A stretch of 64,000 nt of DNA from Poronia punctata. Lineage: Eukaryota > Ascomycota > Sordariomycetes > Xylariales > Xylariaceae. The notes under the pieces were generated by a model that was not told the origin of the DNA, made no database searches, and saw nothing but the letters and a program-made list of their open reading frames with translations. A program made the position numbers and the translations under genes. Location: NCBI GenBank assembly GCA_022579005.1, contig MU401519.1, forward strand, positions 1 through 64,000, read 5' to 3'. This document shows positions 32,946 to 44,499 of this stretch, in pieces; position 1 is the stretch's first letter; the number at the start of each line of letters is the position of its first letter.

Positions 32946-35900
32946 GACAGTTTCCTGACCTGTGCCGCCGCCGTTGTGCTATAAACAGATACCATCTTGG
33001 ACTATGAAAATTGTCAGTAAGTCCGACTCCAAGGGTGAGATGGCACGTTGCGGTCGTGAGCTAGGCATCGTCGGTATACCCCATCTCCTAAAGACCGAGG
33101 GCGTGCTAACCTTCCTCTTCCGGACTCACCACCAAGGGAACTCTCTCACACAATGTTTCTCCATGTCGGCCAAATGAATACAAGGAAGCGCTTCATTTCG
33201 CCGAGATATAACATCCCTGGCTGGTGGTTGGCGGGGTACGGGTTGTTCTCGACAGTGATTGCTGGATTTGATAGTCATTGCATTTCAGAAGTGATCGTCC
33301 TCGATACACACCGAAAAGAATGGAGGAAACCATATATCTGGGATCTGGTCGATGTTAGTGCGCGTTGATCCGGGCGAAACCGAACTACACCCCCATTGAT
33401 CTACATAGGACCACCTCATGACGGACACACAAGTTCAACGACACAAACCGAAATATTTGGTGTTATCCGTTTAAAGTGCTGTGGTCATTTGCCTTCGGGT
33501 TCAAAGTAGGCCGCCTAGAGGTAACAGGCGTATCGGGTCGCCTTGAGTAGGTAAGTAAGTAGGTAGTTTTGGAACTTCCTAGTTCTCCTCTTCCTTATGC
33601 TACGTTATCTGACTCTGCTATTACGCACGTACGTCCACATACCTAATATGATCCCATATAGTCAGGTCGGACTTGCGCGTAACGGCCCCGTTTGAAAATG
33701 GTAGTAGTCATGGACGTCTATTTGAGGCAAGTCGAACGCTTGGAACAGACAACCGTAAGTGCTTAGAAAACAAGCCATCGCGGCGGTGCAATCCTTTGCC
33801 TCGCTCTAGCCCCTGGACAAGGGGGGGGGGGGGGTCAAATAAGCTCCCAGTCTATCCACTTTTGGCCAACAGTTGCAAGGTCGGAGTAGGTATGTACCTA
33901 GCCTAAATGTTATTTTCAGTATGGCCAAGTAGTAACTTAGCGCCAACCAGGCTTTGCTCGGGCATTTGGTCCATCTCTTGGGTTAGTTACCTACTCGTGC
34001 ATTGTTCCGATGCGAGCTGTATTGTGCCATCGAGCATGCTTTGCTAGGCTGAGTGTATCGATCCTACTAGAGGCCACGAAGCAAGGCACAGACTCCTAAA
34101 ACGACAGCTGCAAGAAATACTCCTAGCGCCGGAGGGAAAATACCGAAATGAGACGAGATACTGAAATAATAAGGATATTGCCATCGAGAAAGATAGAAAA
34201 TGTAAAGCCGTGTCGAAGCACCGTTCGTCAATCGGTGCTGTGTCTCTATCGTTTGCGTGCTTTGCCGCTGTGCATCTTTGCATCTTTGCATCTTTGCGAC
34301 CGACCCCATTATGCGCGTGTACATGACTTACTCATACATGTAAGCGTCGGCATGGACCTTGTTTGCAGATGGCCTACCTACAACCCACATGACTTACTCA
34401 TACATCGCAGTTGAAGCCTATTCTAGTACGTTGCAGAGTTTGGGGTATGTTACACGTACCGGTACCTGCATCGTGCCTGAACCCGAACCAAATCGCGACT
34501 GCCTCGAAGCAAAAGTAATACAAATCCGTGATAGCTTCATGCAAGTGTTCTAGACTGAATCTCATTAATGGCCGGCTCCCGATTTAGTTAGCATCATGAT
34601 GCTTTGGGGAAGGAGGATAGCATTTCGCCGTTGGCTCCGCTACCCCGGTCAATTCTCACCTCTGCAATTGGTCGGGATACTGCAAAACATGTGCCATGTG
34701 CCATGCCATCTCGTGGCGTCAACTTTAAAACCTGCCATTGCCATGTTGAAATAAGCAGGTGGCTACCATAGATTCTGCTCGGTACTGACGTTCTGCCTTG
34801 CGCCCATATCTTGGCTTGACTCGGGGCCTGGTAAGATTTTACTCTTGTATGTGCCCCCCACCTTGTTGCTGTTTTTAGAACCCCATGGGCAGTCGACACC
34901 GACGTTGGCTCGCCGGACTTTTGAACAAGACGCAACGCATAAAGTGCGCGCTATACCGGGTAGTCGTACATATGCCAGATTAAATGCCGCCCCTAGCACT
35001 CTTATGCTATAAGGCCTCTGTCAGGTTATTGATCCCTTTCTGATTTATATGGCGGGGCGTTGAACAGCATAACAAACGTGTAGCAGAATAGGGACTAGGT
35101 ATACAGATCGTTCTCTTCCATATACAGATGTCAGAGGAACGTCTGGGAGGAAGCTTATACCTCGGGGTATCCAAGGCTTGGTTACCAAGGACCAGCTCTG
35201 GCTAAACGTGGATGTCCTTATGGCTTGGCTAGTAACGGGTGCCTTTCGATTCTTGGCTTGCGTGGCATATCATCAAAAATGTGGACGGAAGTGTCCAGAA
35301 CGTCGACCTAAGTAGGCAGGTTAGGCAATTGAGGAAGGAAGCAGCGAACTCAGCAGAGAGGGCTACAATCGGCTATCAGGGACATATCAACTCCCCAAGT
35401 CAAGTCCTCGCCATCATCAAGAGGCCTGGACGGAAAGTATTGCCGCGAAAAGCAGACTTCGGAGCAATACGCGATGGGATCGAATAAGGGGTCGAAGGAG
35501 CGGGGCACAGATCTAAGCGAAATAGGTTCCTGTGGCCGTTCCCAGACCTGGTCAATTGTTAACATCATCTGTCCACATCAGTAGCTTGGCCCCAGCCCTA
35601 TATCTGTGAGCAGATACCCCTGTGTCAAACGATGCTAACTCTGCAGCGTATAAACCGAAGTGTACTTTGCAAGAGAGGTAGGCCGTAGGTAATGCCACCA
35701 GCAGAGTCGGGTTTATACCAGGACTAGTTTGCTTAGACAGTAGCCATCCGAAGCTTCCTCCCCAAACTAACCCGCATAGTACGAGAGAGAAAGCAGGCAA
35801 GCGAACTATGCGGTGGCGACTGCCTTGGACAAACACACTCGTCTCTGTTCGATCCTGTCTGGGGGCCGGGTCGGTGTGTGCTTGAATTCTGGCATAATAG

Positions 35901-36790
35901 AAAGGGGTGAGCACTGAGCACCGTGAGATGAAAAGTCCGGCGCTAATAGCCACAGTGAAGGCCCTTTCAGACGTAAAAGGTAAACGTCATAGACCTGCCT
36001 CCTTGGGTAGACTTTCGCCCCTTCCCAGCACAACGCCGCAAAATGCGCCCGTCGCGTAAGGTGCAAGGGACAGGAGGACAGCCGCGTCGCGGTAATTGCT
36101 GTGTTATTATTAGCTTAAAATCCGTTCTGCATTGAAGAATACTGCAAAGGTTTATGCGAGTATACGAATAGCCAAGACTCGATAGTTGCATTGTCCGTTT
36201 CACTGGCAAGGGAAACCAAACCCCAAATTGATCGTGAAGATTATCTGTACCGAGTCTACCGACCGAGGCCAACCAACAATGCCCATTCATCGTCATCGTT
36301 GACACTCGAACAATCTCATACTCCCCATTTATGCGGATCCCCTAGTCTAGTAACCTGGAAACCTCATATTTCACCGCCTCTGCCACCGACTCGGGACGCA
36401 TGTTGTAACACACATTCCCACTCTCCAAGTCCCGTCTGGTGGCCCCAACAAGTTGTTGCTCCCGCTTCCTAGACGGATCTGTAGCTCACCATGGCTGGTC
36501 CCCGCAAGGATTGGCACTTGAGGGTAGGACATGTACGTCGGTCGATTGCAAACTTATTGTGTACGCCTCTACCAATACCCTGTTTGGGCAGAGTGTTTTT
36601 TCGTGATTGCATAGGACAAAGGACAAACTAGGTACGTTATGATTACTCGTACGGGCATCTTCAACATGGTCCAGACATTGGACGCCTGAGCAAATGCCAT
36701 CTGCACCGCTGTGGCCTCGCCCGTTCTCGATTCACTCTTTAGTACAAACATGCAACGATGGCTTCGCAGCGTTTATCTTGCATAGGAAAG
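32946..36790. other. Gene-free interval with short repeats
   Basis: About 3.8 kb with no recognisable gene on either strand. It holds a poly-G run near 33,820, an 8-nt tandem repeat GCATCTTT at 34,272-34,297, and a 19-nt exact direct repeat at 34,321-34,339 and 34,387-34,405. Composition is normal, so it is not a RIP block. Given the pseudogene at its right edge it may hold older decayed genes. Confidence 0.55.
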
Positions 36791-36809
36791 TTACATACGT
36801 ACAGCTCAC

Positions 36810-37875
36810 AAGCCAACACTGGTCTTGGTCCAAGGCTCCTTCCAATTGCCCAAAGTTTACTACAAGTTATGCGACGCTCTCAGAGCGAGTGGCTATCGTG
36901 TTCTGCAACCAGCTTTACCTAGCCTCGCTGACCATGACGAGCCCGACTTCCCCTCGAGGTCTCTGGTGGACGATGCCCTTGCGATTAGATCCAAGGTTAC
37001 AGAACTGGTAGAGGGAAGGGGTCGGTCGTGATGATCATGCACTCGTACGGAGGCTTGGTAGGCACCGAAGCTGTGACGAGAGACTTGTCGTTCAAGCATC
37101 GGAAGTCCAACAACCTCCCTGGTGGCGTTTGTACGCAGTTACTTCCTCCCCAGTGCAAGCTATCTGTCGCTTTGAACGGCACTTGCTTGTTGGATAGGAC
37201 GATGATACGATATGCTGACCACAATGCATTTCAGTACATCTGTTCTACTTCGCAGCGTTCATTCTCACCGAGGGTCAGTCTGTACTCAGCACATTTGACG
37301 AATCTCCAAACAATTTCGTGAAACCAAACGGTCAGTTTTCCATTAAAAACGGAGCCGAGATACTTTATCACGACCTCCCTCCCAATGAGGCAGAGTATTG
37401 GGAATCGAGAATGATCGACCCCAGAGGTCAGGAAGTTGCCTTAGCAGCGTTTAAGCGTGCGCGGGACGTCTTCACGAACAATGCGACGCGCTCAATCGTC
37501 CTTGGCAACGAAGTATTCCCGGGCTTGAACGTCTCTACCGACGAAGAGATACGCCGGCTCATCTTGGATAGTGCTGCTGCGAGCTACCATGCCTCATGCA
37601 CATGTACCATGGGCCTGTCCAGTAATCCTCTCGCCGTACTTGACTCCGAAGCTCGATTGTATGGTATCGAAAGCCTTCGGGTCGTTGATCAATATTACCA
37701 TCAATATCAGTCGAAATCTATTCCGTGGGAATGTCGAACCTGGCAAGGAGCAAAGAACCGCCTTCGCAAGAATTATTTGAGAGAACGTGCATGAAGAGTG
37801 ACGTAGAAGCTTAGACGCACTGGCCGAAAGAATAGCTGCTTTGATTGTCAAGACACAATGGACTGGTGACATTCG
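36810..37875 (+). pseudogene. Chimeric pseudogene: alpha/beta-hydrolase fused to GMC oxidoreductase tail
   Basis: 36,810-37,028 encodes the start of an alpha/beta-hydrolase (TLVLVQGSF, then a DALRASGYRV helix), with no in-frame start codon. A one-base loss in 37,011-37,025 shifts the frame, giving a TGA at 37,029; the next frame continues with the nucleophile elbow HSYGG. An intron (37,131-37,234, GTACGC...TTCAG) still fits and restores HLFYFAAF. Hydrolase sequence runs to ESRMID, then at about 37,414-37,431 becomes, without a stop, the C-terminal domain of a GMC flavoprotein (EVALAAFKRARDVF; SYHASCTCTMG with the catalytic-type His; LRVVD). After about 37,695 the frame is lost, and the final GMC helix (DALAERIAALIVK) appears in another frame at 37,814. 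It cannot make either enzyme. Confidence 0.85.
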
Positions 37876-38286
37876 TCCGGCACCGAGACTCCGCTTTGGG
37901 GGTGATACAAGCCCTACTTCTATCATATATCTTGACCAATGTACTAAGGCGGCAAGTAGGACGACATAATCGATACTGACTGCAAGCATTATTGGCATTT
38001 AGGAGATTTTGTATAACTCCCGACGTGACCGAGCCTCCGACGGCTGCAGGGTGATGACATAGATCGATAAACCGCTCGTTCTACGATAGATTAAGTATAT
38101 ACCGCCGGCCTATTGGCAGTCATACTTGGTGTTATCTTGTGACATTCACAGCGATTCAGCTTGATTTCGGCCGGATAGATTCTGTTTCTGAACAGACCAC
38201 CCCGAACTTGATTTCCTTCACCCTTCCTACTATACCATCCTCAGGTTCTTATTACCCACGCTACCTTTCAAAGAACTATATCTATC
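37876..38286 (+). promoter_or_regulatory. 5' region of the O-methyltransferase gene
   Basis: About 410 bases between the pseudogene and the methyltransferase start. A TATATA word at 38,096-38,101 lies about 190 bases upstream of the ATG. No other site is evident. Confidence 0.45.
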
Positions 38287-39750
38287 ATGGCAACATCCAA
38301 AAGCCGCATAGCTCGACTAGCGAGCACCGTGGCAACATGTACACAGCAAATCGACGACTATCTCAATCAAAACTCATTACCACATCCATCTTTCGACGCC
38401 AACGCCCCTCTTCACCTCGGACTGCCGCCTCATATCGAACAGTTGCGTACTGAGGTGCTAGATGCGACGCAAGAACTCAATGATCTCCTCAGGGAGCCGA
38501 GGGATATTCTATTTGATCACCACGTATGTCACTGTCCAAGCTCGAAACGAAAGTGTCTGATGGCTAAACCTGCCAAACAGCATAATCAACTGGTCTACTT
38601 CCAACTAATCACCCGCTTCGATATCGCCAAAAAAGTGCCCATTGATGGAGAGATTACGTACGGCGATCTAGCGGCCAGAGTTGGTGTTGATGAGTCAGCT
38701 CTTTGCCGTATTATTCGCTTCGGCATCGCTCATCGCGTCTTCTTGGAGCCACGACCCGGCGTAATCGTCCACTCGGCCGCTTCAAAACAAATTGCGGTGA
38801 ATCGAGTGATGGCCGACTGGACACACTTTAATGTAGATGTGATGCTTCCGGCAGCAAATTACCTAGTCGAAGCGTTGGCGAAGTGGCCACTTGCCGAAGA
38901 GCCTAACCAAACCGTAAGAGAGACCACATCCATCCTTTATGACTGACCCTAGGAAAAGAAGGGAAAAACAAGATTGATAATAAAAAAAATGACAGGGCTT
39001 TTGCCTCGGCTACAATACCGAAAACTCATTCTACACCGAACTAACCAAAGACCCCGAACGAGCCCGAATCTTTAGCAGCGCCATGACATTCCTCACCACA
39101 GGCGACGATTTCGCCCTCCATCACCTAACAGACAACTATCCCTTTGGGGATCTAGGAACGGGGACAGTCGTCGACGTAGGCGGGTCCCGCGGCGACGTAG
39201 GCTTTGCTATTGCGCGGAAATATCCAGACCTCCATCTCGTCGTCGAGGATTTACCCAAAGTCAGTGCGCTCAGCAAGGAAGAACCAGGTGTGAATGTCAA
39301 GTTTGTCGCGCACGATTTCTTCAACGAACAACCTGTCAAGGATGCAGATGTGTACATATACCGCTGGTGTTTGCATAATTGGCCGGACAAGTATTGCACA
39401 AAGGCTTTGAGGGCGCTGATACCGGCGCTCAAGAAAGGGGCCAAAGTCCTGATTATGGAGTTTGTTATGCCGCCTCCGTCGGTTTTGCCGAATTTGGTGG
39501 AGAGGAGACTTAGGTATGTCTTTTTCTATATTTACCTACTTGGCAGTCAAGTGAGCAGCGAACTGACGAAGATTATAGGGCTATGGATGTGACAATGTTG
39601 GAGATTGGAAATGCAAAGGAACGAACTTTGGAGGAGTGGAAAGATCTTTTCGAAAAGACGGATGAAAGATTCGAGATGAAGGGGGTGGTGCAGCCTCCTG
39701 GGTCTCGATTGTCAATTTTGGAATTTGAGTGGTTGGGTGAGGGTGCTTGA
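38287..39750 (+). CDS. SAM-dependent O-methyltransferase (plant COMT-like type)
   Basis: Four exons: 38287-38523, 38581-38913, 38996-39513 and 39579-39750, all GT/AG, joined in frame to 419 residues. The N-terminal half is the helical dimerisation/winged-helix part. The SAM motif VVDVGGSRG lies near 246-256, the acceptor-site acidic residues follow (VEDLPKV), and the catalytic His is in CLHNWPDKY near 316. The protein ends in a normal GSRLSILEFEWL strand, so it looks complete. Such enzymes methylate phenolic hydroxyls of polyketides and related metabolites. It lies 400 bases downstream of a hydrolase/GMC pseudogene on the same strand, which suggests the last intact member of a decayed biosynthetic cluster. 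Intron 1 (57 nt) has no stop in frame, so retention would add 19 residues. Confidence 0.92.
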
Positions 39751-39935
39751 TTTTTCTGTCTGGTATTTTCGTATACGACATGTCCCGGGATCGATCTCAG
39801 AGAAGGGGTGGTCGTAGTAGCTAGCACATATTCAAAATATTCATGGGCAACGGAACTTGTGCAGTTAATGTGTGTTAGTCGGCAATGTGCCGGAAGTCGG
39901 GGCCCGGGGGTGGGGAAATGCCCTTTTTACATACG

Positions 39936-39959
39936 GGTCGGTCGGTCGGTCGGTCGGTC
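39936..39959. repeat. (GGTC)6 microsatellite
   Basis: Six perfect tandem GGTC units about 190 bases downstream of the O-methyltransferase stop codon. Confidence 0.92.
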
Positions 39960-40265
39960 ACGGTTGCGGGGCTGGGTACCTACATTACCTACACGATCCC
40001 AACTCCCAGTGACCGGTTTTCTTCTAGTATATAATGGTAGGTAGGTAAGGCTTAGGTTTTAGATTCCTATCTTGCCGTTGACTACATTGTTATACATAAG
40101 ATGTGGCATGTAACGGAGTTCTATTTCATCATGTAACAATGAAACAAACCAAATCGAAGACGAGCTACGACGAGACAAGTAGCCGCACGCCATTCATCTA
40201 CTTGCCTACTTTACTTAATCTTATATAAGGGTTATGCTAGAATTGCTATAGGACCTCTGCTGCGT

Positions 40266-40456
40266 CTGCTGTAGCGCAGTGGCAGACGGCTAGAACATAC
40301 TTGGAATACAGTCCGACTGTTTATACCTCCGACCCCTAACCTAAGCAGGTGGGTACCCTTTGCCCCATTTGCCCATCAAAATCTTTATATTATATATACA
40401 CTTATACTATCTCGCACTTGGGACGTCACCAACTGTCCGCCACTGCACTACAGCAG
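40266..40456. repeat. Imperfect inverted repeat, MITE- or hairpin-like
   Basis: The arm 40,266-40,287 is the reverse complement of 40,435-40,456 in 20 of 22 positions; both mismatches are transitions. Weaker similarity extends outward to TATAGG on both arms. The spacer is 147 bases. The left arm also contains a local 7-bp stem (CGTCTGC / GCAGACG) and a word matching a Pol III A box (TAGCGCAGTGG). It could be a relic of a small inverted-repeat element. Confidence 0.55.
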
Positions 40457-41673
40457 ATCCAGCACAGCCCCCTATATAACCCCCCGACCCCCGGCCAGAT
40501 GCGTTCCTAGGAGGCAGACAACATAAGTAGAGTTAGGTTCGACTCCCAACAGCGTGATTAGTATTCCGCCTATGGCTTCTTTCCGCCTTCCTCCCCGCAT
40601 GATCAGTCCGTAACCCCAATACCTACCTACCTACTTATATGTATCGTAGGGGATCCACCCTTCCTGGCCCCCTTTGCTATGTAGAGAGGGTGTTAAAAAA
40701 AAGAGGACTGCCAGGTCAATACGAGTACAACGTACGTAGTTGGTATCCAGATTGCAAGGGGATCTAACCAATTAAAAAGCCAGCATTTGCTCGAGTTAGC
40801 AAGTTTCCTGCAGATTTCCGGATTTCGAAACGCCAATCAAACACCACAACTCGTAGTAGAACCGTGGTTGCAGTGGTATCATGTTGAGCAGAAGGTCAGA
40901 AATTTGTACGTGTATGTACTTAAGTATGTATGTAAGCCGGCACTTCCGGACCGCATCCGACCCGAGTTAACCTTGAACTTCCATCCCGGACCGCATACAA
41001 AAATACTACAACCACAGCTTTATACCTACCTATATATCTGCAATCAGAGAAGCAGCGCGAATACAGGCATAGGTAGGTAGTTACTTGTATATACTTATTA
41101 TTCCAACTTCGTTTAAAGGTCTAGAAACCTGCTGGCCCAAGTAAATGCAGGCTTCTGAATTGGTCAGACACCCTTTGCAATCTGGACCCCAACTACGTTG
41201 TATTGACCTAACGTTAGGCGATTTTTTCTCTTTTTTTTAAACGCCCTCTCTGCCTTGTACTCGTACACAGAGAGTAGGTAGGTAGCTCGAAGGGTGGATC
41301 CATCGTCCCCCAGTACCGATAATGAATTGCTAAATCGAGTAAAGAGTAAAAAAAAGTCCCTTGCATTGAATATTACCCAACTTTTCACTGCGCCGCTGGG
41401 TTGATCTACGTTTACTCAGGCCTACCATATGGTTAGACAGCACGCTGCTTTGAGGGGTTGAGACGCCTCACGGCATTTATTCTTTACTCTATGAAGAACA
41501 AAAGGGGTTTCTTCGGCTTTGGGGAAGAAAAAGGGCCGTCCAAGACTGAAGTAGGCTTTTATTTGCGCGTGCAAAAGGAGAATGCCATCTACCGTATGAC
41601 AGATAACGAGGTCAAACTTGAATTCGGTATTTCTTTTGTAAAGTATTGGTCGGGCCTTGCCGAGCTATATCAT

Positions 41674-42888
41674 CTACCGATAATACTCCTGATTCCCACC
41701 AAGTTCAAAACGCTGTTCACCGTGCCCCGAGCTCATCTCCGCCAGAACAGCGGAGCTATCAGCCTCCACAGGTCCTTTATGAACCACATTATTGACCGAG
41801 GAAGGCGTCGTTCTAAACACTTCTGCTGCAGCTACACCTGCACCAGGGCTCTGCTGTTCCTCTAGATTCGCACCCTGCGGGACACCGGAAAATATCCTCC
41901 GTCTTGACCTCCACACACAAAAAGCTACCGTGGCTGCGATAATAACTGCGAAGACTGCGCCTACTGCTATTCCTGCCGTTGCACCGGGCGTGAGGCCCCC
42001 ACTATTGGGGATGTTCGAGGAGCTGGAGCTGGAGCTGGGGCTGGGGCTGGAGCTGGGGGTTGCGGGAAGATCAGAGGATTGATGTACCATTTGGAAAAAA
42101 GGAGCTCTGACAGTAAATTCGTTGTAATGTTTGTCTAGGCTTCCTGGGACTGCGAAGGGTGTGTATACTGGGGTGGAACCTTGGCATGTTCCGACGTAGA
42201 ACGTTGTGAGGGCTTGGGATTGGACGCATGTTTGGGCGCCGTCTTTCCGGGCCAATGAGTGGTAGAAGCCACCTCTGTGAGCAGGGGTTAGTTTACAGTG
42301 ATAATGATGATAATATCGTGTCTCGTTTAGGAGATGCAAAATATAGGGGGATGTGTTTATATACGGGATGTGTAGGGGATGTGTAGGGGATGTGTAGGGG
42401 TTGAGAAGGGGATGATAGGGGTATGTATACTACTGACTCTGGACAACAACCTATAGCCGTTTCTCCAGCTGTTATAGGGAAAAAGAATCTGAAATTTGCC
42501 GAACCACCACTGTTTCAGCAAAATAAAAGTTAGCAACCGTACCGTACATACTTCCATCTGCCAAAAAGCAAGAGAAGAAGACGAGAGCATACTAAGTTGA
42601 TCCCGCCACAGAAGTGTATCCCCCAGGACATTGTATTCCCGGCGAATAAACACCCCAGCCCGCAACACCTTCAGATGTTTCCGGCACCCCTTTTTGTCTT
42701 GGTGGCCAACAGTCTTGGTTATCTGTTGGACGACTGTCGTCTCCTTCTTCGATACATGTCTGTGCTTCCCATCCGCCATCGTCATGATTCTGTATTGCTT
42801 CCGTACATGTGTATGTCCAGGTGTGTGTTGTGAACGGACCAAGATTTGTCCGTGTTGTGCCTGATATTACTGGCGTGATGCTTGCCAT
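41674..42888 (-). CDS. Cysteine-containing, Ser-rich single-pass surface protein
   Basis: Three exons: 42888-42593, 42509-42438 and 42274-41674, giving 322 residues. The second donor is GTCAGT, a weaker form, but is the only one that keeps frame. The N-terminal two thirds is extracellular in character: paired cysteines with CPGGYTSV, a GETAIGCCP motif and GAQTC, a pattern common in fungal membrane-anchored proteins. A Ser/Pro-rich stalk (about 193-213) precedes one transmembrane helix (about 220-244, Gly/Ala/Val-rich) and an RSRRR stop-transfer. The cytoplasmic tail has about 75 residues. There is no clear signal peptide; the first about 20 residues are polar, so the start or topology may need revision. 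The layout resembles wall-stress sensors of the Mid2/Wsc kind, but I cannot assign a function. Confidence 0.75.
42365..42397. repeat. 11-nt minisatellite, three copies, inside an intron
   Basis: Three perfect copies of GGGATGTGTAG lie within the second intron (42,437-42,275) of the Ser-rich membrane protein gene. They lengthen that intron to 163 nt, above the typical size here. Confidence 0.9.
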
Positions 42889-44084
42889 TTCTTTTTTCTT
42901 TTTTTGAGGGTATGGAAGTACTGACGATGGATTGGTATTAAAGGAGCTGTTCTGTCTATACTAGTAGTGGTAGATGGATAGATAGAAGCCAAGGGATATT
43001 CAATACAGCTTGTGTAGATAGATCAAGAACTATGAGAAATTCAAAAGAGGACCAAAAAAGATCAAGAGTCAGTCACCCAGTAATACATACAGATTTAAAC
43101 AAACAAAGTGACAAATCCCAGGCATCTCTATTTCTTTTCACCTAATTACAGTCACCCTATTAAAAGGCGTTGATGCGTATAGAGGCAAGAATCGGTGTTC
43201 GGATTAAGTAACATGATACGATGCGGGACTGTCCCTTTCTCATTGGGGCTTAGCACGCTTACTCGTATGCCGATCGGTGCGTCTCGTCGGACGGGTACCG
43301 GTCGCTTTTAAGAGGCGCAGTTTGTAAGGCACTGAATGTGTTGGATCGGATTGGATTGATTAAGTAAGGTAACTAGGGGAAAGGGAGAAGCCCTGGACTG
43401 TAATACACCTGCATGCAGGGGATCTATATACGTAGGTACTTAGGTAGGCACGCGGAATGGGGTGCACCTGCCCTCACACAGTTGCTCAACTACCTACTTT
43501 TGGAAGGAAAGCGGAATGGCGGCAGGATGACATAGTTATCCTGCCAAACCAAGCTCTCTTCTTTCCATATCTTCCTCCTCAATCAACGTCTTCTCTCCAT
43601 AATCACTCTTTGACCCTCTTTGTCAAGTATCTTAAATCCCGGTCCCGGGTTCTCTTCCGTTTACCGGTAGAGCATATTCTTCTTCCTATTCCGCCTCGTG
43701 TACATCAGAAATATTATCTACTCTCGCTCAGCTATACTCCTTCTTCCCGCTGGCATATCTACATCTCCAAAAAGACTCTCGAGAACAACAACCGCGGTCT
43801 TTAACAATTGCAGAGCTTCCGGTCTCAGGGGCAGAGATGACCATGACCACGAAGTACGGTAGGCAGAACGTAACGTGAACCTGACTTGACTCTGGAAAAG
43901 AATCGATCGCCGCATTCCTGCTTCCCGACGCAATAATTCATCCATACGTCTGAACTGGGCAAGGCAAAGGCAAAGGCAAGGCAAGATAATATGCATCTAA
44001 TCTAACCTTAGGTGCGGAGGCTTCCATTCGTTGATTTAACTGCTTCTTCATGCATATCTCTAAGACTTGCTTTTTTTGCTTCTG

Positions 44085-44087
<3 letters not shown>

Positions 44088-44116
<29 letters not shown>

Positions 44117-44118
44117 TA
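44088..44118. repeat. CCGCTCT tandem repeat
   Basis: About four tandem copies of the heptamer CCGCTCT in non-coding DNA. Confidence 0.85.
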
Positions 44119-44440
44119 GACTTAACTTACATTACGAGTACATAACATGCAATACATTGTGCGTTCCTGAGTAGGTAGCTACTTAATCAGACTTAAACCA
44201 GAAGTACATATCCAAATCAGCGGAGACGGGATTCATTGCTGCAGTTTATGATTCTAGACGATACGAACGTTCTTCTCTTCTCGTAGTGACGGAAGATATC
44301 AACAAACACAATCCATGACCTTCCGGACTCGCGGGGGGGGGGGGGGGGGGGGGTGTTGTTTTATTCATTATTCTCAAACGCGCTTACCCAGGACCACAAA
44401 CGAAATCGTCAAAAATATAAAATTAAAACCCACCGTTTAT

Positions 44441-44450
44441 NNNNNNNNNN
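44441..44450. other. Assembly gap 2 (10 N), probably spurious
   Basis: Left of the gap, 44,360-44,440 aligns without a single indel to 44,546-44,626 on the right, across the gap and the C-run. I count 21 mismatches in 81 columns, and in 17 of them the left copy has A where the right has C or T. This is a systematic miscall pattern in reads that had passed the 21-base G tract (44,333-44,353), not real divergence. The gap therefore most likely separates two copies of one locus. Confidence 0.85.
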
Positions 44451-44451
44451 G

Positions 44452-44499
<48 letters not shown>

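Larger units (their letters stand above)
39751..41673. other. Gene-free interval with repeats
   Basis: No recognisable gene. Contains GGTC tandem units, an inverted repeat, many TACCTA/TAGGTA words, and a B-box-like GGTTCGACTCC at 40,536-40,546 without a matching tRNA body. Confidence 0.6.

Noticed and set aside
40271..40546. tRNA gene suggested by an A-box word (40,272) and a perfect B-box word (40,536)
   Set aside because: The boxes are about 250 bases apart and no acceptor stem pairs with the sequence after the B box.
44088..44118. CRISPR-like array
   Set aside because: Simple tandem repeats without unique spacers; the genome is eukaryotic.
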